Shown: piece by piece, positions 53,539-63,631 of the stretch | How positions within the stretch are numbered: the first letter of the stretch is position 1 | How the letters are laid out: each line of letters opens with the position of its first letter | NCBI GenBank assembly: GCA_039680605.1 | Contig: JBDKTA010000065.1 | Location: 20,866 to 84,865, forward strand | Length of the DNA stretch: 64,000 bases | Origin: Planctomycetaceae bacterium | GTDB taxonomy: Bacteria > Planctomycetota > Phycisphaerae > SM23-33 | Direction of reading: 5' to 3' | Translations under genes and position numbers: made by a program | The notes under the pieces: generated by a model | Database searches by the model: none | The model's input: only the letters and a program-made list of their open reading frames with translations | Told to the model about the DNA's origin: nothing

Positions 53539-55758
53539 TCAAAGCGTCGCTTTGGTTGCCAGGTAGCCCCTGCCGGTCGCGGACACGTTGCGCGCCATGC
53601 GCCACACGAAGAACCGGGCCAACCCGGCCTCGACCAGCAGGGCGATCAGCGCCAGCAGCAGCAGGGTTCGCCACAGTTCCCGCCCCATGCGGGCCTGGCG
53701 GGCGATGGTCTGCAGGTCGTCGCCGGGGTCCACCACGCTGACGGGGACCTCGTCCATCGCCTCGCCCAGCGCACCGCCGCGCAGGACGGCGATGGCGGAT
53801 TCGCCCCCATCCACGTTCACCACCCGCTTGAGCGGCGGGGCCTTGTCGGAATACTGCACCGTGTACACGCCCGGAACCGCCGCATATTCCAGGATCACGG
53901 CCTTTTGCCCGTCCCGGTCCGTCAGGCGAACCTGCGTCTCCAGCCCGGCCGGGTCGCGCACCGCCAGGCTGGGCGAGGCCGGCGTGACCGGCAGCTCGAA
54001 CGCCAGCGGCTGACTGACGCGACCGGCCGTCTCGAACGCCTTTCGCGACAGCCACGTCACGCCCTGCTGAACCATCATGAGATAGACGGGCTGCTTGGGC
54101 AGGGTCGTCCAGTCGCAGTCGGCCGAGGAGGTGAACGCCACCACGCGTCCGCGACCGAAGGGCTGATCGGCGACCAGCACGTCGTTGCCCGGCGTCAGTC
54201 GCACCAGGGTGCGAGCCTCTTTGCGGGCGGTGGCCTTGACATAGCGCCAGAAGCGGATGTCGTCGCCCCACTGCTGGCGCGGGATCGACGTAAAGATGCG
54301 CGTCAGCGGCGTGTCAGGCATCTCAGGGGCGATTTCCCAGCCCTTTTGCCCCGCCGCGGCCGCCGCCCGCTCGGTGGCGGCGCCGACAGCGGAGCCCAGT
54401 TCCACCGGCAGCAGCGGGCGGTCTTCGCCATCGCGGAACTGCACGTTGAACAGGGCGGCGTTGGTCTTGCTTCCCAGGAATACCATCAGACCGCCGCCGC
54501 CGCGGACGTACGAGCCCAGCGCCAGCGTCTGGGTGCGGGACAGTTCGGGCACGTTGGCCATGATCACCGCGTCATAGGTCGAGAGGGTCGTCACGTCGAG
54601 GTTCCCGGGGGACACCACGCTGACATTCACGCCGCCGCCGGGCCCCATCGGCGCCAGGGCGCCGGCGAGGTAGCTGGCGTCGCCCTTGAAACGTTCCTCG
54701 GACGGGTCGCCGTCGACGCACAGCACGTTGACGCTCTCGCGGATGTCGGCGATGGCGTAGCGGATGTTGTCCACCGCCAGGGCGTCGACGTCGATCTTGG
54801 CGCTGACGGCGAACGTTCCGGCCTGGCCGAAGTTGGCAAACAGCGGCACGGTGGCGGCTTTGCCCGGTTCGATCCGCTCGATGACCTTCTGATCGACGGG
54901 CACGCCGTCGACCAGCAGCCGCACGGTGACGTTGTTCTGGGCCTCTTTACCGGCATTGAGCACGTCGGCGACGTAGCGTGCGGTGGAGCCTTTTCGCAGG
55001 ATGCCCGAAGCCACTTCCAGGCGGGTCAGACCGAGGTTGTCGGCCTTTTCCGGACCGACGGCCGCCAGGAAAATGCGGGCGAAGTTGTCCAGCGATTTGA
55101 TGCTGTTTTTGGCCCCGTCGGAGAGCTTGCCCCAGGAGACGGTCTGGGCGTCGGTGATGAGGTAGCACTGTTTGGAGGGGGCCTTCATTTCCTTGGCGAG
55201 GGTGACGATCTGTTCGAGGCACTGCTCGATGTTGAGCGATTCGTTGGTGGGGGTCAGGGCCTTGAGGACCGCCTCGGCGCGTTCAGGATCGTAGGCGACG
55301 TTTCGCAGCTTGATCTGGGGGCGTTCGCCCATCAGGACGATCGTGAGCGGGTCGCCGGGGGAGAGGGTGGCGGTGATATCGCGGACGCGCTTGCGCGCCA
55401 GGTCGAACCGCGTCTGCTCGCCGCCTTGGTGAAGCATGCTGAAGGACCCGTCGATGGCGATGATCACGCCGGCCTTGCCCTCGCCGCCGCCCAGGGCCGA
55501 CGAGGAGGACGGCGAAAGCACCAGCCGCCCCATCGCCAACGCGATCAGCGCCAGCGCCAGGCACCGCAGCAGCAGCAGGATCAGGTCTTCCAGGCGCATG
55601 CGCTTGGAGCGCACGACCAGGGCCCGGCGCAGCAGTTCCATCGCCGCCCACATCACCTTGCGGGAGCGGTAGCGGCTGATGAGGTGGATGATGATCGGCA
55701 CGGCGACGCCGGCCGCAGCCAGCGGGCCCCACAACCAGAATGAGTTAAGGAATGACAT
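53539..55758 (-). CDS. BatA-domain / vWA protein
   Basis: A 739-residue membrane protein. The N-terminal BatA domain (LWGPLAAAGVAVPIIIHLI and the LLRRALVVRSKRMRLEDLIL stretch, about 1-75) is followed by a vWA core with D103-G-S105-F-S107 (metal site DxSxS). An amidotransferase-like beta/alpha section (VIMANVPELSRTQ, about 400-450) and a C-terminal helix (LLLLALIALLVEAGLARFF) close it. BatA-type proteins with MoxR and DUF58 partners are thought to form envelope stress complexes. It follows the repeat-bearing gene by 11 bases. Confidence 0.85.
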   Translation of the reverse strand: MSFLNSFWLWGPLAAAGVAVPIIIHLISRYRSRKVMWAAMELLRRALVVRSKRMRLEDLILLLLRCLALALIALAMGRLVLSPSSSSALGGGEGKAGVIIAIDGSFSMLHQGGEQTRFDLARKRVRDITATLSPGDPLTIVLMGERPQIKLRNVAYDPERAEAVLKALTPTNESLNIEQCLEQIVTLAKEMKAPSKQCYLITDAQTVSWGKLSDGAKNSIKSLDNFARIFLAAVGPEKADNLGLTRLEVASGILRKGSTARYVADVLNAGKEAQNNVTVRLLVDGVPVDQKVIERIEPGKAATVPLFANFGQAGTFAVSAKIDVDALAVDNIRYAIADIRESVNVLCVDGDPSEERFKGDASYLAGALAPMGPGGGVNVSVVSPGNLDVTTLSTYDAVIMANVPELSRTQTLALGSYVRGGGGLMVFLGSKTNAALFNVQFRDGEDRPLLPVELGSAVGAATERAAAAAGQKGWEIAPEMPDTPLTRIFTSIPRQQWGDDIRFWRYVKATARKEARTLVRLTPGNDVLVADQPFGRGRVVAFTSSADCDWTTLPKQPVYLMMVQQGVTWLSRKAFETAGRVSQPLAFELPVTPASPSLAVRDPAGLETQVRLTDRDGQKAVILEYAAVPGVYTVQYSDKAPPLKRVVNVDGGESAIAVLRGGALGEAMDEVPVSVVDPGDDLQTIARQARMGRELWRTLLLLALIALLVEAGLARFFVWRMARNVSATGRGYLATKATL

Positions 55759-55769
55759 AGGGGCGGCTG

Positions 55770-57029
55770 TTAACTCCCGACCACGTGCGGGTCGTCGACC
55801 GTGACTTCACACGGAAGGCGAACCGCCACGTCGAAATCCACTTCGAGTTTCAGTTCGACGCCCGCCTGGGCCTCAAACGCCACGATCACAGGCTCTGCCG
55901 CCCCGGGGGCGACGGCCTGGTCGAAGAGCATCTTGTCGCCCTGGCTGAGGCGCACGCGCGCCGGACCGCGGGACCCTTCGGTCATCGCCACCGCGGCGCG
56001 GAACTGCAGTTTGCCCCCGGACGTCGCGGGCAGCTTCCAGGCCATGACCGTTCGCGGCCAGATGTGCAGCCGCGTAACGCTGCGGGCGGCGGAGGCGTCG
56101 TCGCCGGCTCGGAGGTGCTCGGTCCTGGGCGGGTCTGCCGGGCGGCGAATCAGCGGGTACGTCTGCAGCGAGGCGGGCTCCAGGTCGGCCAGCCACGTCA
56201 CCGACGAGCCTCGCTTGCGAAAGCCCAGCCACGCCTGGGGGGCGATGGTCAGGTTGCCCAGCACCGGATGCGCCAGCGTCAAGCCCGCGGCAGTGGCCTG
56301 CACCGGGCCGTAGAGGATGCTTCCGTCGGCGAGGGTCAGTTCGTCGCCCGCCGCGGGAGCGGGGGCTTCCTTGGGGGCTGCCGGCATGTAGCGGCTGATA
56401 TCTTTCTTGTCCATCGGCACGGCGCCCAGGGCGGTGTCGACGGTGGCTTTGTCGTCCTTGATGCTGATGAGCGTTCCGGGAACCGGCGCGCCCCGCACGC
56501 GGTAGAGCGTGCCTTCCTTGGCAGGCTTGGGCAGGGGCAGGCCGGCGACGAAATCGACAGCCTTGAGCGTCGCCAGATCGAGGGTGCGTTTGCCCAGCAG
56601 CGGCGACTCGATGGTGATCTTGCCGTCGGCGGCTTCGATGATCTTTCCGGCCCAGGTTTCGCCGTTGTTGAGGTGAACGGCCTCGCCCGCCGCGGAGGGG
56701 GGAACCTTCGAGTTCACCATCAGCAGCACCGCGTCCCACTTGACGTTGGCGCCGCCGACCTGGATGGCGGCGTTCTGCAGCGCCAGGTCGCCGCGTTGCC
56801 ATCCGGCGCCGGTCAGGACGGTGCCCGCGTCGGCCGCGACCGACAACATCGCCACCGCCGCCAGCACGACCGCACATATCTGTGTGGCATGGGCGTCTCG
56901 CCCATGCTCTTTCTCTGTGGCATGGGCGTCTCGCCCATGCTCTTTCTCTGTGGCATGGGCGTCTCGCCCATGCTCCCCGACCCGCACGGGCCAGACGCCC
57001 GTGCCACACATTGCCGATTTGATGGTCAT
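55770..57029 (-). CDS. Secreted NPCBM-like protein with repeat-derived N-terminal extension
   Basis: A 419-residue protein. The ATG overlaps the upstream DUF58 gene's stop by four bases (ATGA), which fixes the start. Residues about 8-48 are encoded by R1 repeats (GRDAHAT three times), then a signal-peptide-like core QICAVVLAAVAMLSVAADAG follows. The mature part has beta segments (GDLALQNAAIQVGGANVKWD) and a C-terminal domain (RLHIWPRTVMAWKLPATSGG and ELKLEVDFDVAVRLP) like an NPCBM or galactose-binding fold. The extension may block or reshape signal-peptide function. Confidence 0.75.
   Translation of the reverse strand: MTIKSAMCGTGVWPVRVGEHGRDAHATEKEHGRDAHATEKEHGRDAHATQICAVVLAAVAMLSVAADAGTVLTGAGWQRGDLALQNAAIQVGGANVKWDAVLLMVNSKVPPSAAGEAVHLNNGETWAGKIIEAADGKITIESPLLGKRTLDLATLKAVDFVAGLPLPKPAKEGTLYRVRGAPVPGTLISIKDDKATVDTALGAVPMDKKDISRYMPAAPKEAPAPAAGDELTLADGSILYGPVQATAAGLTLAHPVLGNLTIAPQAWLGFRKRGSSVTWLADLEPASLQTYPLIRRPADPPRTEHLRAGDDASAARSVTRLHIWPRTVMAWKLPATSGGKLQFRAAVAMTEGSRGPARVRLSQGDKMLFDQAVAPGAAEPVIVAFEAQAGVELKLEVDFDVAVRLPCEVTVDDPHVVGS
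56884..57007. repeat. R1 tandem array (3 copies, 33-bp period) at a gene start
   Basis: Three copies of GGCATGGGCGTCTCGCCCAT with exactly 33-base spacing and a fourth, diverged copy (GCACGGGCCAGACGCCCGTG at 56984-57003). The period is a multiple of three, so the gene's frame is kept. The array lies between the start codon and the signal-peptide core. Confidence 0.95.
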
Positions 57030-57937
57030 TTCTGGGTGCTCCGGATCTGGCCGATCAGGTAGGCCGACAGCACCTCGTCGATCGGGCGCGAGGTATCAAC
57101 CAGCACGTAGTCGATCTTGCTGCGCTCGCACGCGCGGCGGACCTGCGTGAGGAACTTGTCCAGTTCCTCCAGATACGCCGCCCGAATGCGTCGCGGTTCG
57201 GTGAGGATCTCGTCCGGCGCCTCCAGGCCCATGAACCGCCACGTGCCGTCGAAGGGAAAGTTCAACTCCGCCGGGTCGAGCATGTGGAAGACCGTGACGT
57301 TGTGGCCGCAGAACCGCAGGTGGTCCAGGCCCTTGACGAAGTCTTCCACGTTATCGAACAGATCGCTAAAGAGCATCACCAGCCCGCGGCGCCGCATGCG
57401 CATGGCCAGTTCGTGAAGCTGCGCGGCGATGTTGGTCTTGGGTTGGGGGGCGGCCTTTTCCAGCTCATGGGCGATATCGCGGATGGTGCTGGAGGCGCCC
57501 TTGGGGTGAATGTACTGGCGGATGGCGTCGTCGAAGACGGCCAGGCCCGCCGAGTCTCGCTGCTGCACGATCAGGTACGCCAGGCTGGCAGCCATGAACT
57601 TGGCGTATTCGAGCTTGGAGGTCTTGCCCGAGGAGTATTCCATGGACGTGCTGGCGTCGAGCAGCAGCACGGCGTCGAAGTTGGTCTCGGCTTCAAAGAG
57701 CTTGACGTAGTAGCGACCGGTCCGCCCGTAGACGCGCCAGTCGAGGTGGCGGAGGTTGTCGCCGGGAACGTACTGGCGATGGTGTACGAACTCGGTGGAG
57801 AAGCCCCGCAGGGGGCTCTTGTGTACGCCGACGCGCAGCCCTTCGACCACCTCGCGGGCCACCAGGTCCAGCGAGCCGATCTTCTGGATGATCTCCGGAT
57901 CCAGGTACCGCAGTTTCTGACGTTCGTGGGAATCCAT
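57026..57937 (-). CDS. DUF58 domain protein
   Basis: A 303-residue cytoplasmic protein. STEFVHHRQYVPGDNLRHLD followed by WR at 47-68 is the DUF58 signature. A vWA-like core with LLDASTSM (metal-type site D94-x-S96-x-S98) follows. DUF58 proteins usually pair with a MoxR ATPase and a BatA protein. It is second in the operon after moxR, across an R6 hairpin gap, and is coupled to the next gene by an ATGA overlap. Confidence 0.92.
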   Translation of the reverse strand: MDSHERQKLRYLDPEIIQKIGSLDLVAREVVEGLRVGVHKSPLRGFSTEFVHHRQYVPGDNLRHLDWRVYGRTGRYYVKLFEAETNFDAVLLLDASTSMEYSSGKTSKLEYAKFMAASLAYLIVQQRDSAGLAVFDDAIRQYIHPKGASSTIRDIAHELEKAAPQPKTNIAAQLHELAMRMRRRGLVMLFSDLFDNVEDFVKGLDHLRFCGHNVTVFHMLDPAELNFPFDGTWRFMGLEAPDEILTEPRRIRAAYLEELDKFLTQVRRACERSKIDYVLVDTSRPIDEVLSAYLIGQIRSTQK

Positions 57938-57944
57938 TATAAAA

Positions 57945-58026
57945 ACAGATCCTCGATCCTCGATCCTAGGTCCTCGGGTCGTCGATTCGTCACCTAGGAT
58001 CGAGGACCTAGGACCTAGGATCTGTT
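57945..58026. repeat. R6 word-hairpin (CGATCCT / AGGTCCT heptads) inside an operon
   Basis: ACAGATCCTCGATCCTCGAT and its inverted partner ending CCTAGGATCTGT pair around TCGGGTCGTCGATTCG. Arms are made of CGATCCT and AGGTCCT heptads. It lies between moxR and the DUF58 gene, which otherwise look like one operon. Confidence 0.88.
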
Positions 58027-58027
58027 G

Positions 58028-59077
<1,050 letters not shown>

Positions 59078-59312
59078 GAAAAGCTCCTTAAGGGGGCGTC
59101 CACTGCCGGTATGCACCTCGCTGGCTCGCCCGGATTGCCTCCTATCTTCAACTTGCCGCCCAAGGCGGAGTTTCTGGAAAAAAGAAAAATCAAATTTGCC
59201 CCCGGTCGAGCATGTCCGATTCGCGAACATGGCCGCACCCCCTGCGACAGCAGCAAACGCAGATAAACGCGATAGGATATTGCGGATTGCGCTTCTGTCG
59301 CCGATAAATTGA

Positions 59313-59398
59313 GCCGCTGAGGTCGCTGAGGACGCTGAGGATATAAGAAAATAAACAACTTCTTCTTTCCTCTGCGTCCTCAGCGACCTCAGCGGCTG
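59313..59398. repeat. R6 word-hairpin (CGCTGAGG heptad-like words)
   Basis: Arms AGCCGCTGAGGTCGCTGAGG... at 59313-59342 and the inverted copy at 59369-59398 are 30 nt with a single mismatch. The spacer is 26 nt and AT-rich. It lies upstream of the first fucosidase gene. No gene is seen in the stretch between moxR and this element. Confidence 0.92.
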
Positions 59399-59428
59399 AT
59401 TTGTTCTCCTTGAAAGGAAGAGAGCCCC

Positions 59429-60688
59429 ATGGCCAAGGAAGTTAAAGAAAGCCCAGCCGTCGTCGCCGACCGCAAACGCCGCATGAAATGGTGGAACGAC
59501 GCCCGTCTGGGCATGTTCATCCACTACGGCCTGTACTCCCAGCTCGGGCGCGGCGAGTGGGTCATGAACCGCGAACGCATCCCCGCCGAGCAGTATCAGA
59601 AGCTCGCCGACACCTTCGCCCCCAAGCCCCGCTGCCCGCGGGAGTGGGCCGCCCTGGCGAAAAAAGCCGGCATGAAGTACATGGTCATGACCACCAAGCA
59701 CCACGAGGGCTTCTGCCTCTGGGACTCCGCCCAGACCGACTTCAACTCCATGCAGCGCGGGCCGCGGCGAGACATCGTCCGCGAATACGTCGACGCCTGT
59801 CGGGAGTACGGGCTCAAGATCGGCTTCTATTACTCCCTGATGGACTGGCATCATCCCGACGGCGCCAACTGCTACCATGACGCCGCCGCGGGGCGGCGGT
59901 TCCTGGACTTCACCCAGGGCTGCGTGCGCGAACTGATGAGCAACTACGGCAAGGTCGACATCCTCTGGTATGACCTGGCCTGGCCCTTCGGATCGGCGGC
60001 GGCCTGGGAAGCCGACAAGATGAACGCCATCGCCCGCCGCCTCCAGCCGCACATCATTATTAACAACCGCTCCTACGCCCCGGAAGATTTCGGCACGCCC
60101 GAGGGGCACGTGACCGCCGAAGCCGTCGGCCGCGCGTGGGAGTCGTGCATGATCGTCAACAGCGGCTGGTGGGGCTACGTGCCCCTGCCCGCCGACGAGT
60201 GGCTCACGCCCCAGGCCATCCTCCGCCTGCTCAACCAGGCCGTCGCCGGGGCGGGCAACCTGCTGATCAACATCGGACCGATGGCCGACGGGTCCGTGCC
60301 CCCCGAGGCCGCCGACCGCCTGACCAAACTGGGCAAGTGGCTGGGCGTCTACGGCGAGGCCGTCTACGGTAAGCTCGACCGCGTCGAGCGGATGGACGGC
60401 CTGTCGTGCGGGTTCTGGAGCCGCCGCGGCAACACGATGTACGCCTGGATCACCCGCTGGCCCGGCCGCGAGCTGGCCATCGGCGGGCTCAAGACCAAGG
60501 TCAAGGCCGCCACGCTGGTGGGCAGCAACAAGAAGCTGGCCTTCACGCAGACGGCTGACCGCCTGGTGATTGGCCCCCTGCCCGCCAAGTGCCCCGACCG
60601 CTGGTGCAACACGGCCCTGATCAAACTCGACTTCGCCGGCAAGCCGGCCCAGTTCCTCGGCGCGGGCCTGGTCGACATCGGCGTGTGA
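59429..60688 (+). CDS. Alpha-L-fucosidase, GH29 (copy 1)
   Basis: A 419-residue cytoplasmic enzyme (no signal peptide) of glycoside hydrolase family 29, expected to remove alpha-linked L-fucose. HYG at 32-34 and KHHEGF at 90-95 are family marks. The nucleophile is probably Asp182 in ILWYDLAW, and the acid/base may be Glu238 in AWESC. GAAAGGAAGAG precedes the ATG. Close to the next gene (copy 2). No transporter or fucose-metabolism gene is present in the window. Confidence 0.93.
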   Translation: MAKEVKESPAVVADRKRRMKWWNDARLGMFIHYGLYSQLGRGEWVMNRERIPAEQYQKLADTFAPKPRCPREWAALAKKAGMKYMVMTTKHHEGFCLWDSAQTDFNSMQRGPRRDIVREYVDACREYGLKIGFYYSLMDWHHPDGANCYHDAAAGRRFLDFTQGCVRELMSNYGKVDILWYDLAWPFGSAAAWEADKMNAIARRLQPHIIINNRSYAPEDFGTPEGHVTAEAVGRAWESCMIVNSGWWGYVPLPADEWLTPQAILRLLNQAVAGAGNLLINIGPMADGSVPPEAADRLTKLGKWLGVYGEAVYGKLDRVERMDGLSCGFWSRRGNTMYAWITRWPGRELAIGGLKTKVKAATLVGSNKKLAFTQTADRLVIGPLPAKCPDRWCNTALIKLDFAGKPAQFLGAGLVDIGV

Positions 60689-60696
60689 GAGACAAC

Positions 60697-60788
60697 GGAA
60701 GAATGGAAGGATGGAAGAATGGAATATTGGGTTCGGCGATGGATCCCATTCCTCCATCATTCCATCATTCCATCATTCCATTATTCCC
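60697..60788. repeat. R6 word-hairpin between GH29 genes (AATGGAA lexicon)
   Basis: GGAAGAATGGAAGGATGGAA at 60697-60716, extending to 60731, is complementary to CCATTCCTCCATCATTCCAT and onward through 60788. Seven-base ATGGAAG/ATGGAAT words are repeated in both arms. The same lexicon is nested inside 10923-11079. Confidence 0.88.
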
Positions 60789-60811
60789 AAGGATGAAGAG
60801 GAGATACGAGT

Positions 60812-62080
60812 ATGCCGAAGAAAGCCCAGGTTAAAGAGAGTCCCGCCGTCATCGCCGATCGTCAGCGGCGGTTGAAGTGGTGGCGCGAGGCGCGGTTCGG
60901 GATGTTCATCCATTACGGCCTCTACGCCCAGATGGGGCGCGGCGAGTGGGTCATGAACCGCGAGCGCATCCCCGTCGACGAGTACGACAAGCTAGCCGAT
61001 ACCTTTGCCCCCAAACGCGGCTGTGCCGATGAATGGGCCGCGGCCGCCAAGGCCGCCAACATGAAGTACGTCGTGCTGACGACCAAGCACCACGAAGGCT
61101 TCTGCCTGTGGGACACCCAGCAGACCGACTTCAACTCGGTCAAGCGCGGCCCCGGGCGCGACATCGTGGCCGAGTACGTCGCCGCCTGCCGCAAGGCGGG
61201 CCTGCGCGTCGGGCTCTACTACTCGCTGATGGACTGGCGCCACGCCGACGGCGCCAAGGCGTACAACAACGAAAAGGCCCGCGCGCGCCTCGTCGACTTC
61301 ACGCACAACTGTGTGCGCGAACTGATGACCAATTACGGCAAGATCGACGTGCTGTGGTACGACGTCATGTGGCCGCTGAAGACCGCCGACCGCTGGCGGG
61401 CCAGCGAACTCAACGCCATGGCGCGCAAGCTGCAGCCGGATATCCTCATCAACAATCGCACCGGCCTGCCGGAGGACTTCTGCACGCCCGAGGGGCACAT
61501 CAAGCCCGAGGAAGGCAAGGCGTGGGAATCGTGCATGACGTTCAACGGCTCGTGGGGCTACGTGCCGATGGCGCCGGAGGAATGGCTCTCGCCCAAGAAG
61601 GTGCTCGAGATGCTCCGCCAGTGCGCCAACGGCGGGGGCAACCTGCTGCTGAACATCGGTCCCGAGGGCGACGGCGCCGTGCCGGCGCTGGCGATCGATC
61701 GGATGACGCGCGTGGGCAAGTGGCTGCGCCAGTACGGCGAGGCCGTCTACGGGCAGTTCGACCCGATCAAGGAACTCGAAGGCTGGGCAGGCATCGGCTG
61801 GTGGTCGCGCCGCGGCAACCTGTGCTACTACTGGATCACGGCAGTGTGGCCGGGCCAGTCGTTCAGCATCGGCGGGCTGCTGACCAAGGTTAAATCGGTC
61901 AAGCTCATGCCCACCGACAAGCCCCTGCCCTTCACCCAGACCAAGGACCGCCTGCTGATCCAGGGCCTGCCCAAAACCTGCCCCGATAAGAACTGCGATG
62001 TGGGCATGCTGAAAATCGAGTTCGCCGGCGAGCCCAAACAGCGCCTCGGCGAAGGAACCGTGTATTACAAGGCGTACTAA
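60812..62080 (+). CDS. Alpha-L-fucosidase, GH29 (copy 2)
   Basis: A 422-residue paralogue of copy 1 with the same opening block (KKAQVKESPAVIADRQRR) and KHHEGF near 92-97. The nucleophile candidate is Asp184 in LWYDVMWP and the acid/base candidate Glu229 in AWESC. No signal peptide. GAGGAG precedes its ATG. The two copies are probably a tandem duplication, later separated by a hairpin. Specificity differences cannot be told from sequence. Confidence 0.93.
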   Translation: MPKKAQVKESPAVIADRQRRLKWWREARFGMFIHYGLYAQMGRGEWVMNRERIPVDEYDKLADTFAPKRGCADEWAAAAKAANMKYVVLTTKHHEGFCLWDTQQTDFNSVKRGPGRDIVAEYVAACRKAGLRVGLYYSLMDWRHADGAKAYNNEKARARLVDFTHNCVRELMTNYGKIDVLWYDVMWPLKTADRWRASELNAMARKLQPDILINNRTGLPEDFCTPEGHIKPEEGKAWESCMTFNGSWGYVPMAPEEWLSPKKVLEMLRQCANGGGNLLLNIGPEGDGAVPALAIDRMTRVGKWLRQYGEAVYGQFDPIKELEGWAGIGWWSRRGNLCYYWITAVWPGQSFSIGGLLTKVKSVKLMPTDKPLPFTQTKDRLLIQGLPKTCPDKNCDVGMLKIEFAGEPKQRLGEGTVYYKAY

Positions 62081-62086
62081 GAAAGA

Positions 62087-62279
62087 GTTACGTCCACGAA
62101 TGTCACGAATGACACGAATGAAGAAGAAACTTACCACCGAGGCACAGAGAGCACCGAGAAAAGAAGAAAGACGTCTGTGAAGAAACAAAAGAACAACGTT
62201 TTCTCCGTTTCCTCTGTGCCTCTGTGGTAATTCCCGTTGTTTCCCCATTCGTGTCATTCGTGACATTCGTGGACGTAAC
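62087..62279. repeat. R6 nested word-hairpin with perfect 34-nt arms
   Basis: The outer arms at 62087-62120 and 62246-62279 are exact reverse complements over 34 nt (GTTACGTCCACGAATGTCAC... with CACGAATG words). An inner pair (TTACCACCGAGGCACAGAG against CTCTGTGCCTCTGTGGTAA) uses the CACAGAGG lexicon of 9172-9300. It fills the gap between GH29 copies 2 and 3. Confidence 0.97.
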
Positions 62280-62290
62280 CGGAGCGCAGC

Positions 62291-63631
62291 ATGGCTAAGA
62301 AGAAGAAAACAGGCGGAGCGGCGGATCAGCAGCATGCGGTCATCGGCAATGCCGAAGGAACGACGGCCGCAACTTACCAGCGCACGACGCACCCCGACGC
62401 GCAGTGGTTCGCCAATGCAGGGCTGGGGCTGTTCCTGCACTGGGGCATCTCCACGGTGCACGGCAAGGGCGACCTGTCCTGGGCGATGATGCAGGACACC
62501 CCCTGGGACCGGCACGTCAACGGCGAGAATCACCTGACGCCGCTGGAGTACTGGAAGCTGGCCGAGCGGTTTAATCCGTCCAGGTACGAACCCGAAAAGT
62601 GGCTGGCGCCCGCCGCGGCCGCCGGCTTCACCTACGCCGTGCTGACCTCACGCCACCACGACGGGTACGCGCTGTGGCCGACGAAGCACGGCGAGTTCTC
62701 CACCGCCACCCACATGGGCGGGCGCGACCTGATCGGCCCATACGTCGAGGCGTGCCGCCGCACCGGACTCAAGGCCGGCCTGTACTACTCACCGCCGGAC
62801 TGGTACTACCGCCGCAAGTTCATGTCGTTCCACGCCACGAACCTCTGCGACTACTACGAAGGCATGGAAGCCACCGGCCAGGACTGGAAGATGTGCAAGC
62901 TGCCGGCCAAACCCGAGGGCTTCGAGGACCGCTACGTGCAGCAGGTGCATGACCAGCTCGTCGAACTGCTCAGCGACTACGGCAAGATCGACGTGCTCTG
63001 GTTCGATGGCGGGCCGGCGTGCATCACCATGGAAGAGATCCACGCCCTTCAGCCGGGCATCGTGGTCAACCCCCGTGCGCACGGCTTCGGCGATTTCTCG
63101 ACGGCCGAGGGCGGCGACCCGGGCGCCCGCCCTGCCGGCTGGTGGGAGCGATGCGACCTGTGGAGCCGCGGCGGATGGGCGCACACGTGCTATCCGTACT
63201 TCTCGACCAGCCGCATCCTGTCGATCCTGGCCCGCACGCGCGCCTGGGGCGGCAATCTGTTGATCAACGCCGGCCCGACGGCCGAGGGCAACATGCCCCC
63301 GCAATACTTCGAGAAGCTCGGCGAACTGACCGGCTGGCTCACCCACAGCGGCGAGAGTGTGCTGGGCACAGAACCGGGCTGCTGGCCGGACAAGGCCACC
63401 GTCCCCATCACCACCCGCGGCGACACGTGGTACATGCACTACATCGACCCCGGCGTCGACGGCGCGACCGTCGAGGGCATCACCAAGCCCGAGTCGATCA
63501 AGCTCCTGCGCACCGGAAACGACATGCCCTACACCAACTACGACAACGGCCGCCTGCGCGTGACGATCCCCATGGACCTGCGCACGGAACTGGACGACGT
63601 GGTAGTCCTGCGAGGGGTCAAGGCGATCTAA
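62291..63631 (+). CDS. Alpha-L-fucosidase, GH29 (copy 3, divergent)
   Basis: A 446-residue GH29 protein less like the first two. LFLHWGIST near 47-55 and SRHHDGYALW near 120-129 are the family marks. The nucleophile candidate is Asp239 in WFDGGPA (residues 237-243). The N-terminus MAKKKKTGGA is charged, not a signal peptide. The acid/base residue is less clear. It may act on a different fucose linkage. Last gene in the window's fucosidase row. Confidence 0.9.
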   Translation: MAKKKKTGGAADQQHAVIGNAEGTTAATYQRTTHPDAQWFANAGLGLFLHWGISTVHGKGDLSWAMMQDTPWDRHVNGENHLTPLEYWKLAERFNPSRYEPEKWLAPAAAAGFTYAVLTSRHHDGYALWPTKHGEFSTATHMGGRDLIGPYVEACRRTGLKAGLYYSPPDWYYRRKFMSFHATNLCDYYEGMEATGQDWKMCKLPAKPEGFEDRYVQQVHDQLVELLSDYGKIDVLWFDGGPACITMEEIHALQPGIVVNPRAHGFGDFSTAEGGDPGARPAGWWERCDLWSRGGWAHTCYPYFSTSRILSILARTRAWGGNLLINAGPTAEGNMPPQYFEKLGELTGWLTHSGESVLGTEPGCWPDKATVPITTRGDTWYMHYIDPGVDGATVEGITKPESIKLLRTGNDMPYTNYDNGRLRVTIPMDLRTELDDVVVLRGVKAI

